Shown: in pieces, positions 5,772 through 13,409 of the stretch | How the letters are laid out: each line of letters begins with the position of its first letter | How positions within the stretch are numbered: the stretch's first letter is position 1 | NCBI GenBank assembly: GCA_945919165.1 | Contig: CAMEIZ010000016.1 | Span: 1 to 17,442 of the forward strand | Source of the DNA: an uncultured Traorella sp. | GTDB lineage: Bacteria > Bacillota_I > Bacilli_A > Erysipelotrichales > Erysipelotrichaceae | DNA length: 17,442 nucleotides | Reading direction: 5' to 3' | The notes under the pieces: generated by a model | Database searches by the model: none | What the model was told of the DNA's origin: nothing | Seen by the model: only the letters and a program-made list of their open reading frames with translations | Translations under genes and position numbers: made by a program

Positions 5772-7362
5772 TCTGAAATTTGGTGATCAGGTTATTTTCT
5801 CTAATTTTTCTTATTGTTTTCATCATACCGGTTTATATTTATTATATGGGCCAAGTGGTAGTGGCAAAACAACTTTGCTGAATATATTAATGGGACAGCA
5901 GGAAATAGATTCGGGAGAGTATTTTTATTCAGGACAACTTTTTCATCATAATTTGAATGAAACTTTGAAAGATTTTTCATATTTCACTCAAACATCATAT
6001 TTTCTGGATTACTTAACAGTCCGTGAAAATTTACAATTATGTTCGAATGATAATCAAAAAATTATGTTTTGGCTAGAATATTTCAACATTAACCATCTAT
6101 ATTATAAATATCCAAAAGAATTAAGTGGAGGAGAAAGACAAAGACTCAGCTTAATCATTGGTTTGTTACAGAATAAAAAAGTTTTTTTACTTGATGAACC
6201 TACCTCAAATCTTGATAAACAACAAAGCATCAGTATATTTGAGTGTTTACATGATTTAAGTAAAAATGTTTGCATCATTTTCGTTTCTCATGATTCTAAA
6301 GCAAAAGAATACTGTGATGAAATAATAGATTTCACAAAATTAAATAATGATCAAATAATAACTCCATCAACCCAAAGATTTGAAAACGAAGATATGTATC
6401 AATCCCATAGTCAACCAAGCAATTACTTAAAATTATTCATTAGTATATTAAAAAATCATTATCCTTTACAGTTTACTATTATCGTTTTTTTCACAATCTG
6501 TTCTATACTCTTGTTTTCAGTGGTTGAACCTGAAATGAAAATACGTAATTATTTAATAAACAACACAAATCTTAACTATTTAAAATTATATGTAAATTCG
6601 AATGCTGAACTGAATCTGGATGAATTAATAAATCTTGATGGAATTATTAGTTCTGTTTACTCCTACAAAGATAATATATCTTCTTTTACTGGTGAAAAAC
6701 TGACTATTGATGATATCGAAAATGGTTTTGTTGATGTCAATGAAAACATTTTGAAAACTGCTTCATATGGAACTCTTCCATATAAGAAAGATGATTTATT
6801 CTGTGATCTTTCGCTTTACGCAGGAACATATTTTTCTGACACATATTCCGTCTTAGTAGGATATGATTATGCCAGCAGGAATTTTCAAAATCCAATTAAT
6901 GCAGTTGGTCAAATCATAAATATAGAAACTTCTTTTGGTATACAGCAATTTATGATTGTGGGTGTGCTTCATAAATTTGATGATCAAACTCTTGACTATT
7001 TAAGTTCAGGGATTATTCAAAGAGAATTAGCTGATGAACTAATCTATTTTAATTCAACTTATTCTATGCTTTTCCGTAATGATCATCTATTAAGTGATCT
7101 TGAAAAATCTGTTTATCATTATAGTGTATATGATCTTTATTTCGACAATACAACTTCCTTGATTGATTTTTTAAATGAATTTGGAAAAAACAGCTATGGA
7201 TCTGATGTGTATGTAAAAGATCCAATTGAATACAAGCTAGATACTTTTCTTCATCTGGAAAGAATATCTTCATACATAATCCCAATCACATTTTTATTAG
7301 TAAGCATTTTAATTGGCTTTTATTTATTCACGAACTGGATATATTTATCATACAATTCGTAA
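5752..7362 (+). CDS. MacB-like ABC ATPase-permease fusion, cut by an in-frame stop
   Basis: 536 residues up to the TAA at 7360-7362. The N-terminal ATPase has Walker A GPSGSGKTT (33-41), signature LSGGERQR from 124, Walker B VFLLDEPT (144-151) and H-loop His180. A first membrane helix (about 240-260), a large predicted extracytoplasmic region (265-505) and a second helix (about 508-533) follow. The MacB/FtsX core normally has three more C-terminal helices with a K/R-E-I loop, and the frame breaks exactly there. The same frame continues past the TAA with the missing helices (7363-7680). The start is uncertain: 5752 matches the usual start of an ATPase domain, 5740 is also possible; neither has a good ribosome site, so coupling to the lipoprotein gene (20-base overlap) is likely. 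Role: probably export or removal of peptides, by family. Confidence 0.8.
   Translation: MNLCSINLKFGDQVIFSNFSYCFHHTGLYLLYGPSGSGKTTLLNILMGQQEIDSGEYFYSGQLFHHNLNETLKDFSYFTQTSYFLDYLTVRENLQLCSNDNQKIMFWLEYFNINHLYYKYPKELSGGERQRLSLIIGLLQNKKVFLLDEPTSNLDKQQSISIFECLHDLSKNVCIIFVSHDSKAKEYCDEIIDFTKLNNDQIITPSTQRFENEDMYQSHSQPSNYLKLFISILKNHYPLQFTIIVFFTICSILLFSVVEPEMKIRNYLINNTNLNYLKLYVNSNAELNLDELINLDGIISSVYSYKDNISSFTGEKLTIDDIENGFVDVNENILKTASYGTLPYKKDDLFCDLSLYAGTYFSDTYSVLVGYDYASRNFQNPINAVGQIINIETSFGIQQFMIVGVLHKFDDQTLDYLSSGIIQRELADELIYFNSTYSMLFRNDHLLSDLEKSVYHYSVYDLYFDNTTSLIDFLNEFGKNSYGSDVYVKDPIEYKLDTFLHLERISSYIIPITFLLVSILIGFYLFTNWIYLSYNS
7360..7362 (+). other. In-frame TAA interrupting the permease
   Basis: The TAA lies between AATTCG and ATTATATCAATT. 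Both flanks read in one frame as permease sequence (helix ...NWIYLSYNS, then IISIYLLYGFELIAIKF). The intact neighbour at 7677 has MIRKREITYLRLFHVSKKRI at the equivalent place, so the stop sits where Lys or Arg is expected. A single AAA-to-TAA change would explain it. Confidence 0.8.
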
Positions 7363-7680
7363 ATTATATCAATTTATTTATTATACGGATTTGAATTGAT
7401 AGCAATTAAATTCGCTTATTTTATAAGTTATTTAATGAGAATTATTTCTAGCTTTTTAATTTCGATTTTTATAACTTATATAGTTTCATTCGTTATTAGT
7501 TTTATCAATCAACAAATTGGATTATGTGATTATGAAATTCTGACTTTTTCATTTAAGTCTATTATAACTTTATTTTCATATATCGTAATAGTAAGTTTAA
7601 TCTTCATACCAATAAATTTACATAAAATTAAATTAAAAACTTGGTTTGAACTATTAAAAGAAAAGAGTGATCTATTATGA
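7363..7680 (+). pseudogene. Detached C-terminal helices of the interrupted permease
   Basis: The 105 codons after the TAA, in the same frame, encode the loop IISIYLLYGFELIAIKFAY and two or three hydrophobic helices (YLMRIISSFLISIFITYIVS and FSFKSIITLFSYIVIVSLIF among them), ending in a basic tail. This is the missing end of the FtsX-like domain of 5752-7362. The first possible start is TTG 7396 without a ribosome site, so separate translation is doubtful. The stop overlaps the next gene as ATGA at 7677-7680, the coupling expected had the whole been one 642-codon cistron. Alternatives are readthrough of TAA, a two-piece protein, or a sequencing error. Confidence 0.7.
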
Positions 7681-9419
7681 TAATTCTAAATAACATAAAA
7701 AAAGAATATGATAGATTAATTTTTGAGAATGTAAATCTTGTATTTGAAAAAGGAAAAATATATGTAATTAAAGGAATTAGCGGATCTGGTAAAACTACTT
7801 TACTCAATATTATTAGTGGATTAGATACACAATTTTTTGGTGAATATAAAAATGACAGTAAAACAACATCGTATATTTTTCAAAAAAGTCTACTATTCTC
7901 CCATTTAAATATTTTGGATAATTTAATGCTAGTTAATTCGGATAAAAATGAAATTGATTTAATATCAAAAATGCTTGAAATTCAAGATCTTTACTATAAA
8001 AAGCCAGAATATGTCAGTGTTGGAGAAAGGCAAAGAATCGCTATTGCCAGAGCTTTATTAGTTAACCCAGATTTAATCATTGCAGATGAACCAACAGCTT
8101 CCTTAGATCATGAAAATTCGGTAAGAGTCGCAGATATTTTTAACCAAATTCGAAATGATCATCACACAATCATTATTTCTACTCATGAAGACTGCTTTGA
8201 CGATATTGCAGATGAAATATTATATCTTAACGACGCACATATCAGCGTAAAAAAAGTTGAGAGACCTATTGCGATATTGAATCATTTTGAAATACAAGTA
8301 AAAACTGATTTCAATGATACTTCTTATAGTTTTAAAAAAATAAAAAACAGTAAATGGAATTATTTGGGATTTAGCATTTTTATTTTTATTTTGTGTTTCA
8401 TATCATTTCTTTCAATAGGGCTCTTCTTTAATTTGAAAAACGATTTTATTACTTTTAAGTCCAAAGATATTCCACTTCATGTAGCTTCATTATCTGATTA
8501 TGAAATTGAAATTTTACAACGCCAAGGATTACATCTAAAAATTTATGAAAATTATAATTTCGACTTGGAAAATGCCATCATTTACCCGTATTATGAATTT
8601 CAGGATTCATATTTTAAAATAAAAAGCAATCTTGAATTTGGAAAGTTTCCTGAGAGCAGCAAAGAAATCCTGGTAAATAGAAATCTTATTAATTCATATT
8701 TTTATCAAGTAAAAGACATTACAGATATTATCGGGGAAAAGATTTATATTCAAGAATTAAATATGGAATTTATAATATCGGGAATCATTCAAAATCAAGT
8801 AAATGCTCATTATAGTCTGTATAATACAAATCCATATTTTGAATACTCAGAAAATCAAAGTGAAATATTTGTTCATTATGATTTATTAAAAACTTTTGGT
8901 AATTTACAGAGTTCTTCTAGAAAAAATGTTTCCATTAAAGACCTTCTTCAATATCCAGATTTAGTTGAAAATATGATATATATGCATAATTTAAACTATT
9001 ATCAGGAGTACCTGTTAGACGATATAATCGGCATAGAATTTACGACTCAAATTATTTTTACTAATGTAATCATATTTATGATTATCTCCGTGTTTTTCAT
9101 GAACAAAATAGTTCAGCTTCAGCTTATGATTCGTAAAAGAGAGATTACATATTTGAGATTATTTCATGTTTCAAAGAAAAGAATTTATACAATTTTGATT
9201 TCTCATTATTTATTCTTATTCGGTGTATCGTTAACAGGTTCATTATTACTATTTTCATTGCTCAGTCTATTTGTAAATAAATTTTTTTCAATTTCTCTCT
9301 TTTTCGAAAAAAGGGTATTGTTTCTTTTATTTCTCATAATTATCCTCTGGTTTGTTTTATCAGTAATTTATCCAATTCATAAAGCAATAACTAGTAAATT
9401 AGCTTCTACAGAATTATGA
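7677..9419 (+). CDS. MacB-like ABC ATPase-permease fusion
   Basis: A 580-residue fusion with the same architecture as the interrupted one before it. The ATPase has Walker A GISGSGKTT (33-41), Walker B LIIADEPT (133-140) and H-loop His170. The signature is VSVGERQR (113-120), where the first Gly of LSGGE is replaced by Val. Helix 1 lies near 226-250, a predicted extracytoplasmic domain spans about 255-455, and three C-terminal helices follow, with the FtsX-type loop MIRKREITYLRLFHVSKKRI near 485. The ATPase part resembles exporters of the lactococcin 972 group. It overlaps both neighbours by ATGA. Two fusions in tandem suggest a heterodimer, so the broken partner may disable the pump. Confidence 0.88.
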   Translation: MIILNNIKKEYDRLIFENVNLVFEKGKIYVIKGISGSGKTTLLNIISGLDTQFFGEYKNDSKTTSYIFQKSLLFSHLNILDNLMLVNSDKNEIDLISKMLEIQDLYYKKPEYVSVGERQRIAIARALLVNPDLIIADEPTASLDHENSVRVADIFNQIRNDHHTIIISTHEDCFDDIADEILYLNDAHISVKKVERPIAILNHFEIQVKTDFNDTSYSFKKIKNSKWNYLGFSIFIFILCFISFLSIGLFFNLKNDFITFKSKDIPLHVASLSDYEIEILQRQGLHLKIYENYNFDLENAIIYPYYEFQDSYFKIKSNLEFGKFPESSKEILVNRNLINSYFYQVKDITDIIGEKIYIQELNMEFIISGIIQNQVNAHYSLYNTNPYFEYSENQSEIFVHYDLLKTFGNLQSSSRKNVSIKDLLQYPDLVENMIYMHNLNYYQEYLLDDIIGIEFTTQIIFTNVIIFMIISVFFMNKIVQLQLMIRKREITYLRLFHVSKKRIYTILISHYLFLFGVSLTGSLLLFSLLSLFVNKFFSISLFFEKRVLFLLFLIIILWFVLSVIYPIHKAITSKLASTEL

Positions 9420-9634
9420 TAAAAGCCTTTATATTGTTACAAATACTAAAGATGTATCACTTTGGTACCTTTTGTATTCTTTCATTGATCGTATTATATG
9501 TCAGTTTCAAGCTAAAACTTTCACGCACTCTTACAGTTATTGGAAAATCTTCATTATTATCCATTAATTTCACTTATTTCATGCAGATTTTCAGAATGTT
9601 ATTAATTAACTCTTTTCAATGGAATATACATTAA
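9416..9634 (+). CDS. Small hydrophobic protein, unknown
   Basis: A 72-residue protein with two hydrophobic stretches (about 3-30 and 44-64) joined by a basic segment (KLKLSRTL). Its ATG overlaps the TGA of the preceding transporter as ATGA, the same coupling used between the other genes of this operon, which is the main evidence that it is translated. I recognise no family. It could be an accessory or immunity subunit, or the truncated start of a lost gene. Confidence 0.5.
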   Translation: MIKAFILLQILKMYHFGTFCILSLIVLYVSFKLKLSRTLTVIGKSSLLSINFTYFMQIFRMLLINSFQWNIH

Positions 9635-9690
9635 TTTTTATTGATTCATATTATAACTATTTTATTCAAATTATTATTTTATAAATTTTA

Positions 9691-9718
9691 TTGACATCTA
9701 ATTTTTTTATATTATAAT
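9691..9718 (+). promoter_or_regulatory. Strong promoter of the vex-like operon
   Basis: A consensus TTGACA (9691-9696) and consensus TATAAT (9713-9718) are separated by 16 bases. It is the best promoter in the window and gives a leader of about 125 bases before the ATG at 9852. Confidence 0.85.
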
Positions 9719-9739
9719 TATTATATAAAAAATACTTCT

Positions 9740-9808
9740 ATGAAAAATATATTAAAATCAATTCTATTTGTTTCCTGTAAAGATTTTCTCTACAGGGAAT
9801 TAAACTGA
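9740..9808 (+). CDS. Possible 22-residue leader peptide
   Basis: ATG at 9740 opens a 22-codon frame (MKNILKSILFVSCKDFLYRE then LN) ending in TGA at 9806. It starts about 15 bases after the predicted transcription start, has no Shine-Dalgarno, and spans the leader hairpin at 9771-9799. The basic start with a short hydrophobic run resembles a minimal secreted peptide. In pneumococcus a short peptide gene (pep27) is linked to the vex genes. With no ribosome site it may well be chance. Confidence 0.2.
   Translation: MKNILKSILFVSCKDFLYRELN
9771..9799 (+). promoter_or_regulatory. Hairpin in the 5' leader
   Basis: TTTCCTGTA (9771-9779) pairs with TACAGGGAA (9791-9799) over nine pairs including one G-T wobble, with an 11-base loop. 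No T-run follows, so it is not a standard terminator. It lies between the promoter and the first permease gene and could stabilise the leader or bind a regulator; no known riboswitch or T-box elements are recognisable. Confidence 0.45.
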
Positions 9809-9851
9809 CTATTATATTTGGAAATAATTGCTACAGAATAAGGAGTTGTGT

Positions 9852-11216
9852 ATGAAACAATGGAAACGAGCCTTTAAATATTTATACACTCATAAATCGA
9901 AAGTGTTATTGTTGTTTATCACTGTTTTTATTGTTGGAAATTTATTTATGAGTGCTCTTGTTATTCACTCATCTTCTATGAATATGGAAGCTTTATTTAA
10001 GAATCGAATTAAATCAACTGTCATTCTCAGTGATAAAGATGTTAGTATTGATGACCGTCTTGATTTATATGATAAGGAAGCAGTAGCTGCTGATTATTAT
10101 AATAGATTGTCAATTTATGAAACTTTGGTTTCTGAGTACCATCCTCTGTATTCTTCTCTTGAGGTAGATGGGAGAAATATCTGCTTAAATAAGCCTAATA
10201 ATTCCTGCTACTATTTTTTTGGAGTGGCTAACAGTGATTTTTTTGAATTACATGAAAATAGCATTGAAATTACAGAGGGCAGAAGTTTCACTGAAGAGGA
10301 ATTAAAGAATGGATCTCCAGTTGCTGTTTTAGCAAAAGATTTAGGAAGAGGAAATTTCTTTGAAAATGATATAAGTAATTTTCAAGTTGGAGATATCATA
10401 CCATTTTCGATTATATCCTATGATGGAAAAAAAGTAGAATATCCGGTTGAAATCATTGGTCTTTTTGATATCAGTGACAAATTAAGTGATGAGAATAAAT
10501 ATCCTCTTTATTTTAAGAGTTTTATGCCGTATAAGGCAGTAACAAAGCAATATGATATTCAAAATGAACTGAACACACAAAATAATCCAATTAAGTATTC
10601 TCCTGTTCAGCTCACTTTCAGACTTGCTTCTGATAATAAAATGGAGGAATTCCTTCAGCGTGCTGAAACTTTATGTCAAAGTACAAGACTTCAAATTTTC
10701 CATTCTGATGCGGAATTTAAAAAAGTACAAAGACCTATTATGGCAATCCGCTCTTTAGCAGATAAGCAATTTATGATCTGTACAATTGCCTTAATTACGA
10801 TTATTTCTTTATTGGTTATTCTTTTTCTTGAGGAAAGAAAACATGAAATTGGCATTTATCTGGCTTTAGGTGAAAGAAAGTTCAACATTATCGTTCAGGT
10901 ATTACTGGAAATCATCACTGTTGGAATGCTTGCGATTTTGCTGTCAATTGGCAGCGGAAGTAAATTGGGTGAAGTCATTTCTAATAAAATGCTCGAAGTA
11001 CAGATTCAGGAGGATGCTAAATCTGGTGCAAATGAATTAAATCCAGAAGGAATTGATTTGGAAAAATTGATTGAAATGTATGATTATTCGATTGAACAGG
11101 ATACTGTACTTTTCATGATGGGTATTTGTTTTATCATTATACTGTTTTCAGCCACTCTGCCTTGCTGTTATTTTGTGAATATTATCCCAAGAAAAGTCTT
11201 AATGGAGGATCTATGA
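9852..11216 (+). CDS. FtsX/MacB-type permease, Vex1-like
   Basis: A 454-residue ABC permease. A first helix (about 17-38) is followed by a predicted extracytoplasmic domain (40-305), then three C-terminal helices. The loop RKHEIGIYLALGERKFNIIV after the second helix is the FtsX-family hallmark. ATG 9852 is six bases after AAGGAG; the frame's earlier TTG start at 9828 is not needed. Its end overlaps the ATPase gene by ATGA. The order permease-ATPase-permease matches the pneumococcal vex1-vex2-vex3 operon. Substrate unknown; peptides or membrane-active compounds are typical for the family. Confidence 0.9.
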   Translation: MKQWKRAFKYLYTHKSKVLLLFITVFIVGNLFMSALVIHSSSMNMEALFKNRIKSTVILSDKDVSIDDRLDLYDKEAVAADYYNRLSIYETLVSEYHPLYSSLEVDGRNICLNKPNNSCYYFFGVANSDFFELHENSIEITEGRSFTEEELKNGSPVAVLAKDLGRGNFFENDISNFQVGDIIPFSIISYDGKKVEYPVEIIGLFDISDKLSDENKYPLYFKSFMPYKAVTKQYDIQNELNTQNNPIKYSPVQLTFRLASDNKMEEFLQRAETLCQSTRLQIFHSDAEFKKVQRPIMAIRSLADKQFMICTIALITIISLLVILFLEERKHEIGIYLALGERKFNIIVQVLLEIITVGMLAILLSIGSGSKLGEVISNKMLEVQIQEDAKSGANELNPEGIDLEKLIEMYDYSIEQDTVLFMMGICFIIILFSATLPCCYFVNIIPRKVLMEDL

Positions 11217-11893
11217 ATATTTTAGAAACAAAAAATTTATATTTTACTTATCCGGATGGAGATCAGCGTAAAATAATTCTTAATGAAGTCAATGTATCCT
11301 TTGATAAAGGAAAATTTTACACGATTTTAGGTGCCAGCGGATCAGGAAAGACAACCTTTTTATCCTTAATTGCGGCATTAGATAAACCTGAAAGAGGTGA
11401 AATCCTTTTTAATGGTGAAGCCATTGAAAAAATCGGGTATGAAAAATATCGTCGAGATGATATTGGAATTGTTTTTCAGAGCTATAATTTGATTCCATAT
11501 ATGAACAGTCTGGAAAATGTCATGGTGGCAATGTCGATTACCGATAATGAAATGGAAAAGGATATGAAAGCACAGGCTTTAAGAATTTTGGAAAGCGTTG
11601 GTATTGATGAAAATAAGGCAAAAAGAAGAATCAATCGCTTAAGTGGCGGAGAACAGCAGCGTGTAGCGATTGCCAGAGCGATTTCAACCAATGTGGATGT
11701 GATTATAGCTGATGAGCCTACAGGAAATCTAGATGGAAAGACCAGTGAAATGATCATTGATATTTTTAAAAAGCTGGCACATGAACAAAACAAATGTGTC
11801 ATCATGGTTACTCATTCTGAAAAGATTGCTGCTGAAAGTGATGTAGTTTTAAAACTAAATACGGATACTCAAAACTTTGAGGTGACATCATGA
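11213..11893 (+). CDS. ABC transporter ATPase, LolD/MacB type (Vex2-like)
   Basis: A 226-residue nucleotide-binding subunit with all motifs intact: Walker A GASGSGKTT (40-48), Q-loop in GIVFQSYNLIP, signature LSGGEQQRVAIARA from 143, Walker B VIIADEPTGNLDG (D167, E168) and H-loop VTHS. It belongs to the exporter class that works with FtsX-like permeases. ATG 11213 follows GGAGG and overlaps the stop of the upstream permease. A longer upstream frame is open in the preceding gene but encodes no domain and is ignored. It probably drives a heterodimer of the two flanking permeases. Confidence 0.95.
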   Translation: MNILETKNLYFTYPDGDQRKIILNEVNVSFDKGKFYTILGASGSGKTTFLSLIAALDKPERGEILFNGEAIEKIGYEKYRRDDIGIVFQSYNLIPYMNSLENVMVAMSITDNEMEKDMKAQALRILESVGIDENKAKRRINRLSGGEQQRVAIARAISTNVDVIIADEPTGNLDGKTSEMIIDIFKKLAHEQNKCVIMVTHSEKIAAESDVVLKLNTDTQNFEVTS

Positions 11894-13299
11894 AATGGTT
11901 CAAGCGTTCCTGGCTCAGTATCACTCGCAATAAAATAAAAACCGGTATTTTATTTCTGACAACTTTTATCATCGGCAGTTTTTTATCCTCAACTCTAGCA
12001 CTTTATTTATCCAATGAACAAATAAAAGCCGAAATAAAAAACAAGCTTGGACCAGTCGCAACCGTTCATTCTTACTATAATTTCGATGAACCTTATGCAG
12101 ATACTTACGATAAATATTTTGATGAATATACAATGATTTTAGAGAAACTAGCTCAGAATCCGGCTGTTGAATACGCAAACATTCATTATTCATTAACAGG
12201 ATTTGCTTCACCTTCGATTTATGATGATTCAACAATGAGCTATCAAGATTATGAAGCAATGAATAAAAAAGCTGTGCCTCTCATCTGTTATGGAACGAAT
12301 TATTCGATGCCAATTGAGGTTCAGGAGTATAAAATGGAAATTACAGATGGACGTGGTTTTACTGAAGAAGAAATCAATACAGGAGCCAATGTCATTTTGC
12401 TTCCTGAAAACTATAAAAGAAACGATAATCAGGCTATTCAAATTGGTGATCAGATTCAGCTTTACTACAAAAAAGATCAGCAGATCATTTTAGAATATCA
12501 AGTAAAAGTCATAGGTAAATTTAAACAAATCAATCAACTTCCTCAAGACATGAACCTCAGTGATTGTGTGATCATGCCTAATCAAACAATTGAACATATC
12601 AGTTTAAGTTTAAATGAAGCCTGGTTATCTTTTTCAGATGCCATCAGTCATGGTGATCATTATGACATTCCTCAAATCAGTATTTCATCACCTATTATCC
12701 GATTAAAAAATATTGATTATCTGGAGGCTTTTCATGAGAGGGCAACTCTTTTACTGAAGAATAAGAATTATGTTTTTTCTTCTGCCAGTGATATTTATGA
12801 TGCAATTGCGGGTATTATTGAAAATATGTCATTTATGAGCAAATTTTTAGTAAGCAGTGCTTTTATTTCTTCTATTCTTATTTTAAGTTTGATTACTACC
12901 ATGTTCATTCGTTTGAGAAAACATGAAATTGGTGTCTATATGGCTGTTGGTGAAAAGAAGAACAGAATTATTTTTCAATTTATTCATGAGATTTTGTTCA
13001 TTATGTTATTGAGCTTCAATTTATCTTTGCTGGCTGGAAAACAAATTTCCAACTCTTTGTCTGAAGAGCTTATGGATTTTCTGATAGATCCAAATATTCA
13101 AACAATTACTCAAACGGATGAATTGTTGAATCCTGAACAAATCAGTCGGGATACAATTTTGAATAATTATAGTCTGTCTTTTGATTCTTCTTTTCTTATA
13201 GTCTATGAAGTGTTAAGTTTATCTGTATTTACTCTTTCAGCTTCTTTTCCGCTTATTTATCTTGTAAAATCTAAACCAAAAGACATTTTGTCTGAATGA
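11890..13299 (+). CDS. FtsX/MacB-type permease, Vex3-like
   Basis: A 469-residue permease paralogous to the one at 9852. Helix 1 is about 17-37, a predicted extracytoplasmic domain 40-315, and three C-terminal helices follow, with the loop RLRKHEIGVYMAVGEKKNRI. The motif EITDGRGFTEEEI (residues about 150-162) is mirrored in the first permease as EITEGRSFTEEEL and belongs to the shared periplasmic-type core. It overlaps the ATPase gene by ATGA and is the last gene before a strong terminator. Together with 9852 and 11213 it forms a complete transporter. Confidence 0.9.
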   Translation: MKWFKRSWLSITRNKIKTGILFLTTFIIGSFLSSTLALYLSNEQIKAEIKNKLGPVATVHSYYNFDEPYADTYDKYFDEYTMILEKLAQNPAVEYANIHYSLTGFASPSIYDDSTMSYQDYEAMNKKAVPLICYGTNYSMPIEVQEYKMEITDGRGFTEEEINTGANVILLPENYKRNDNQAIQIGDQIQLYYKKDQQIILEYQVKVIGKFKQINQLPQDMNLSDCVIMPNQTIEHISLSLNEAWLSFSDAISHGDHYDIPQISISSPIIRLKNIDYLEAFHERATLLLKNKNYVFSSASDIYDAIAGIIENMSFMSKFLVSSAFISSILILSLITTMFIRLRKHEIGVYMAVGEKKNRIIFQFIHEILFIMLLSFNLSLLAGKQISNSLSEELMDFLIDPNIQTITQTDELLNPEQISRDTILNNYSLSFDSSFLIVYEVLSLSVFTLSASFPLIYLVKSKPKDILSE

Positions 13300-13311
13300 T
13301 GATATAAGTTG

Positions 13312-13352
13312 TGAATCAAATGAAGAAAGTCTTCATTTGATTCATTTTTTTT
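13312..13352 (+). terminator. Intrinsic terminator of the vex-like operon
   Basis: A perfect 15-bp stem (TGAATCAAATGAAGA with TCTTCATTTGATTCA), a 3-base loop and eight T residues. It lies 12 bases after the permease stop and separates this operon from the surface-protein operon. Confidence 0.95.
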
Positions 13353-13409
13353 ATACCTTTTTTTCCTTTTTTGGTTTTTATTGCATAAATAAATAATGGA
13401 GGTGAAAAA

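Noticed and set aside
11482..11805. 107-codon antisense frame in the ATPase gene
   Set aside because: Shadow of the strongly supported ABC ATPase; Ser/Leu-rich with no start signal.
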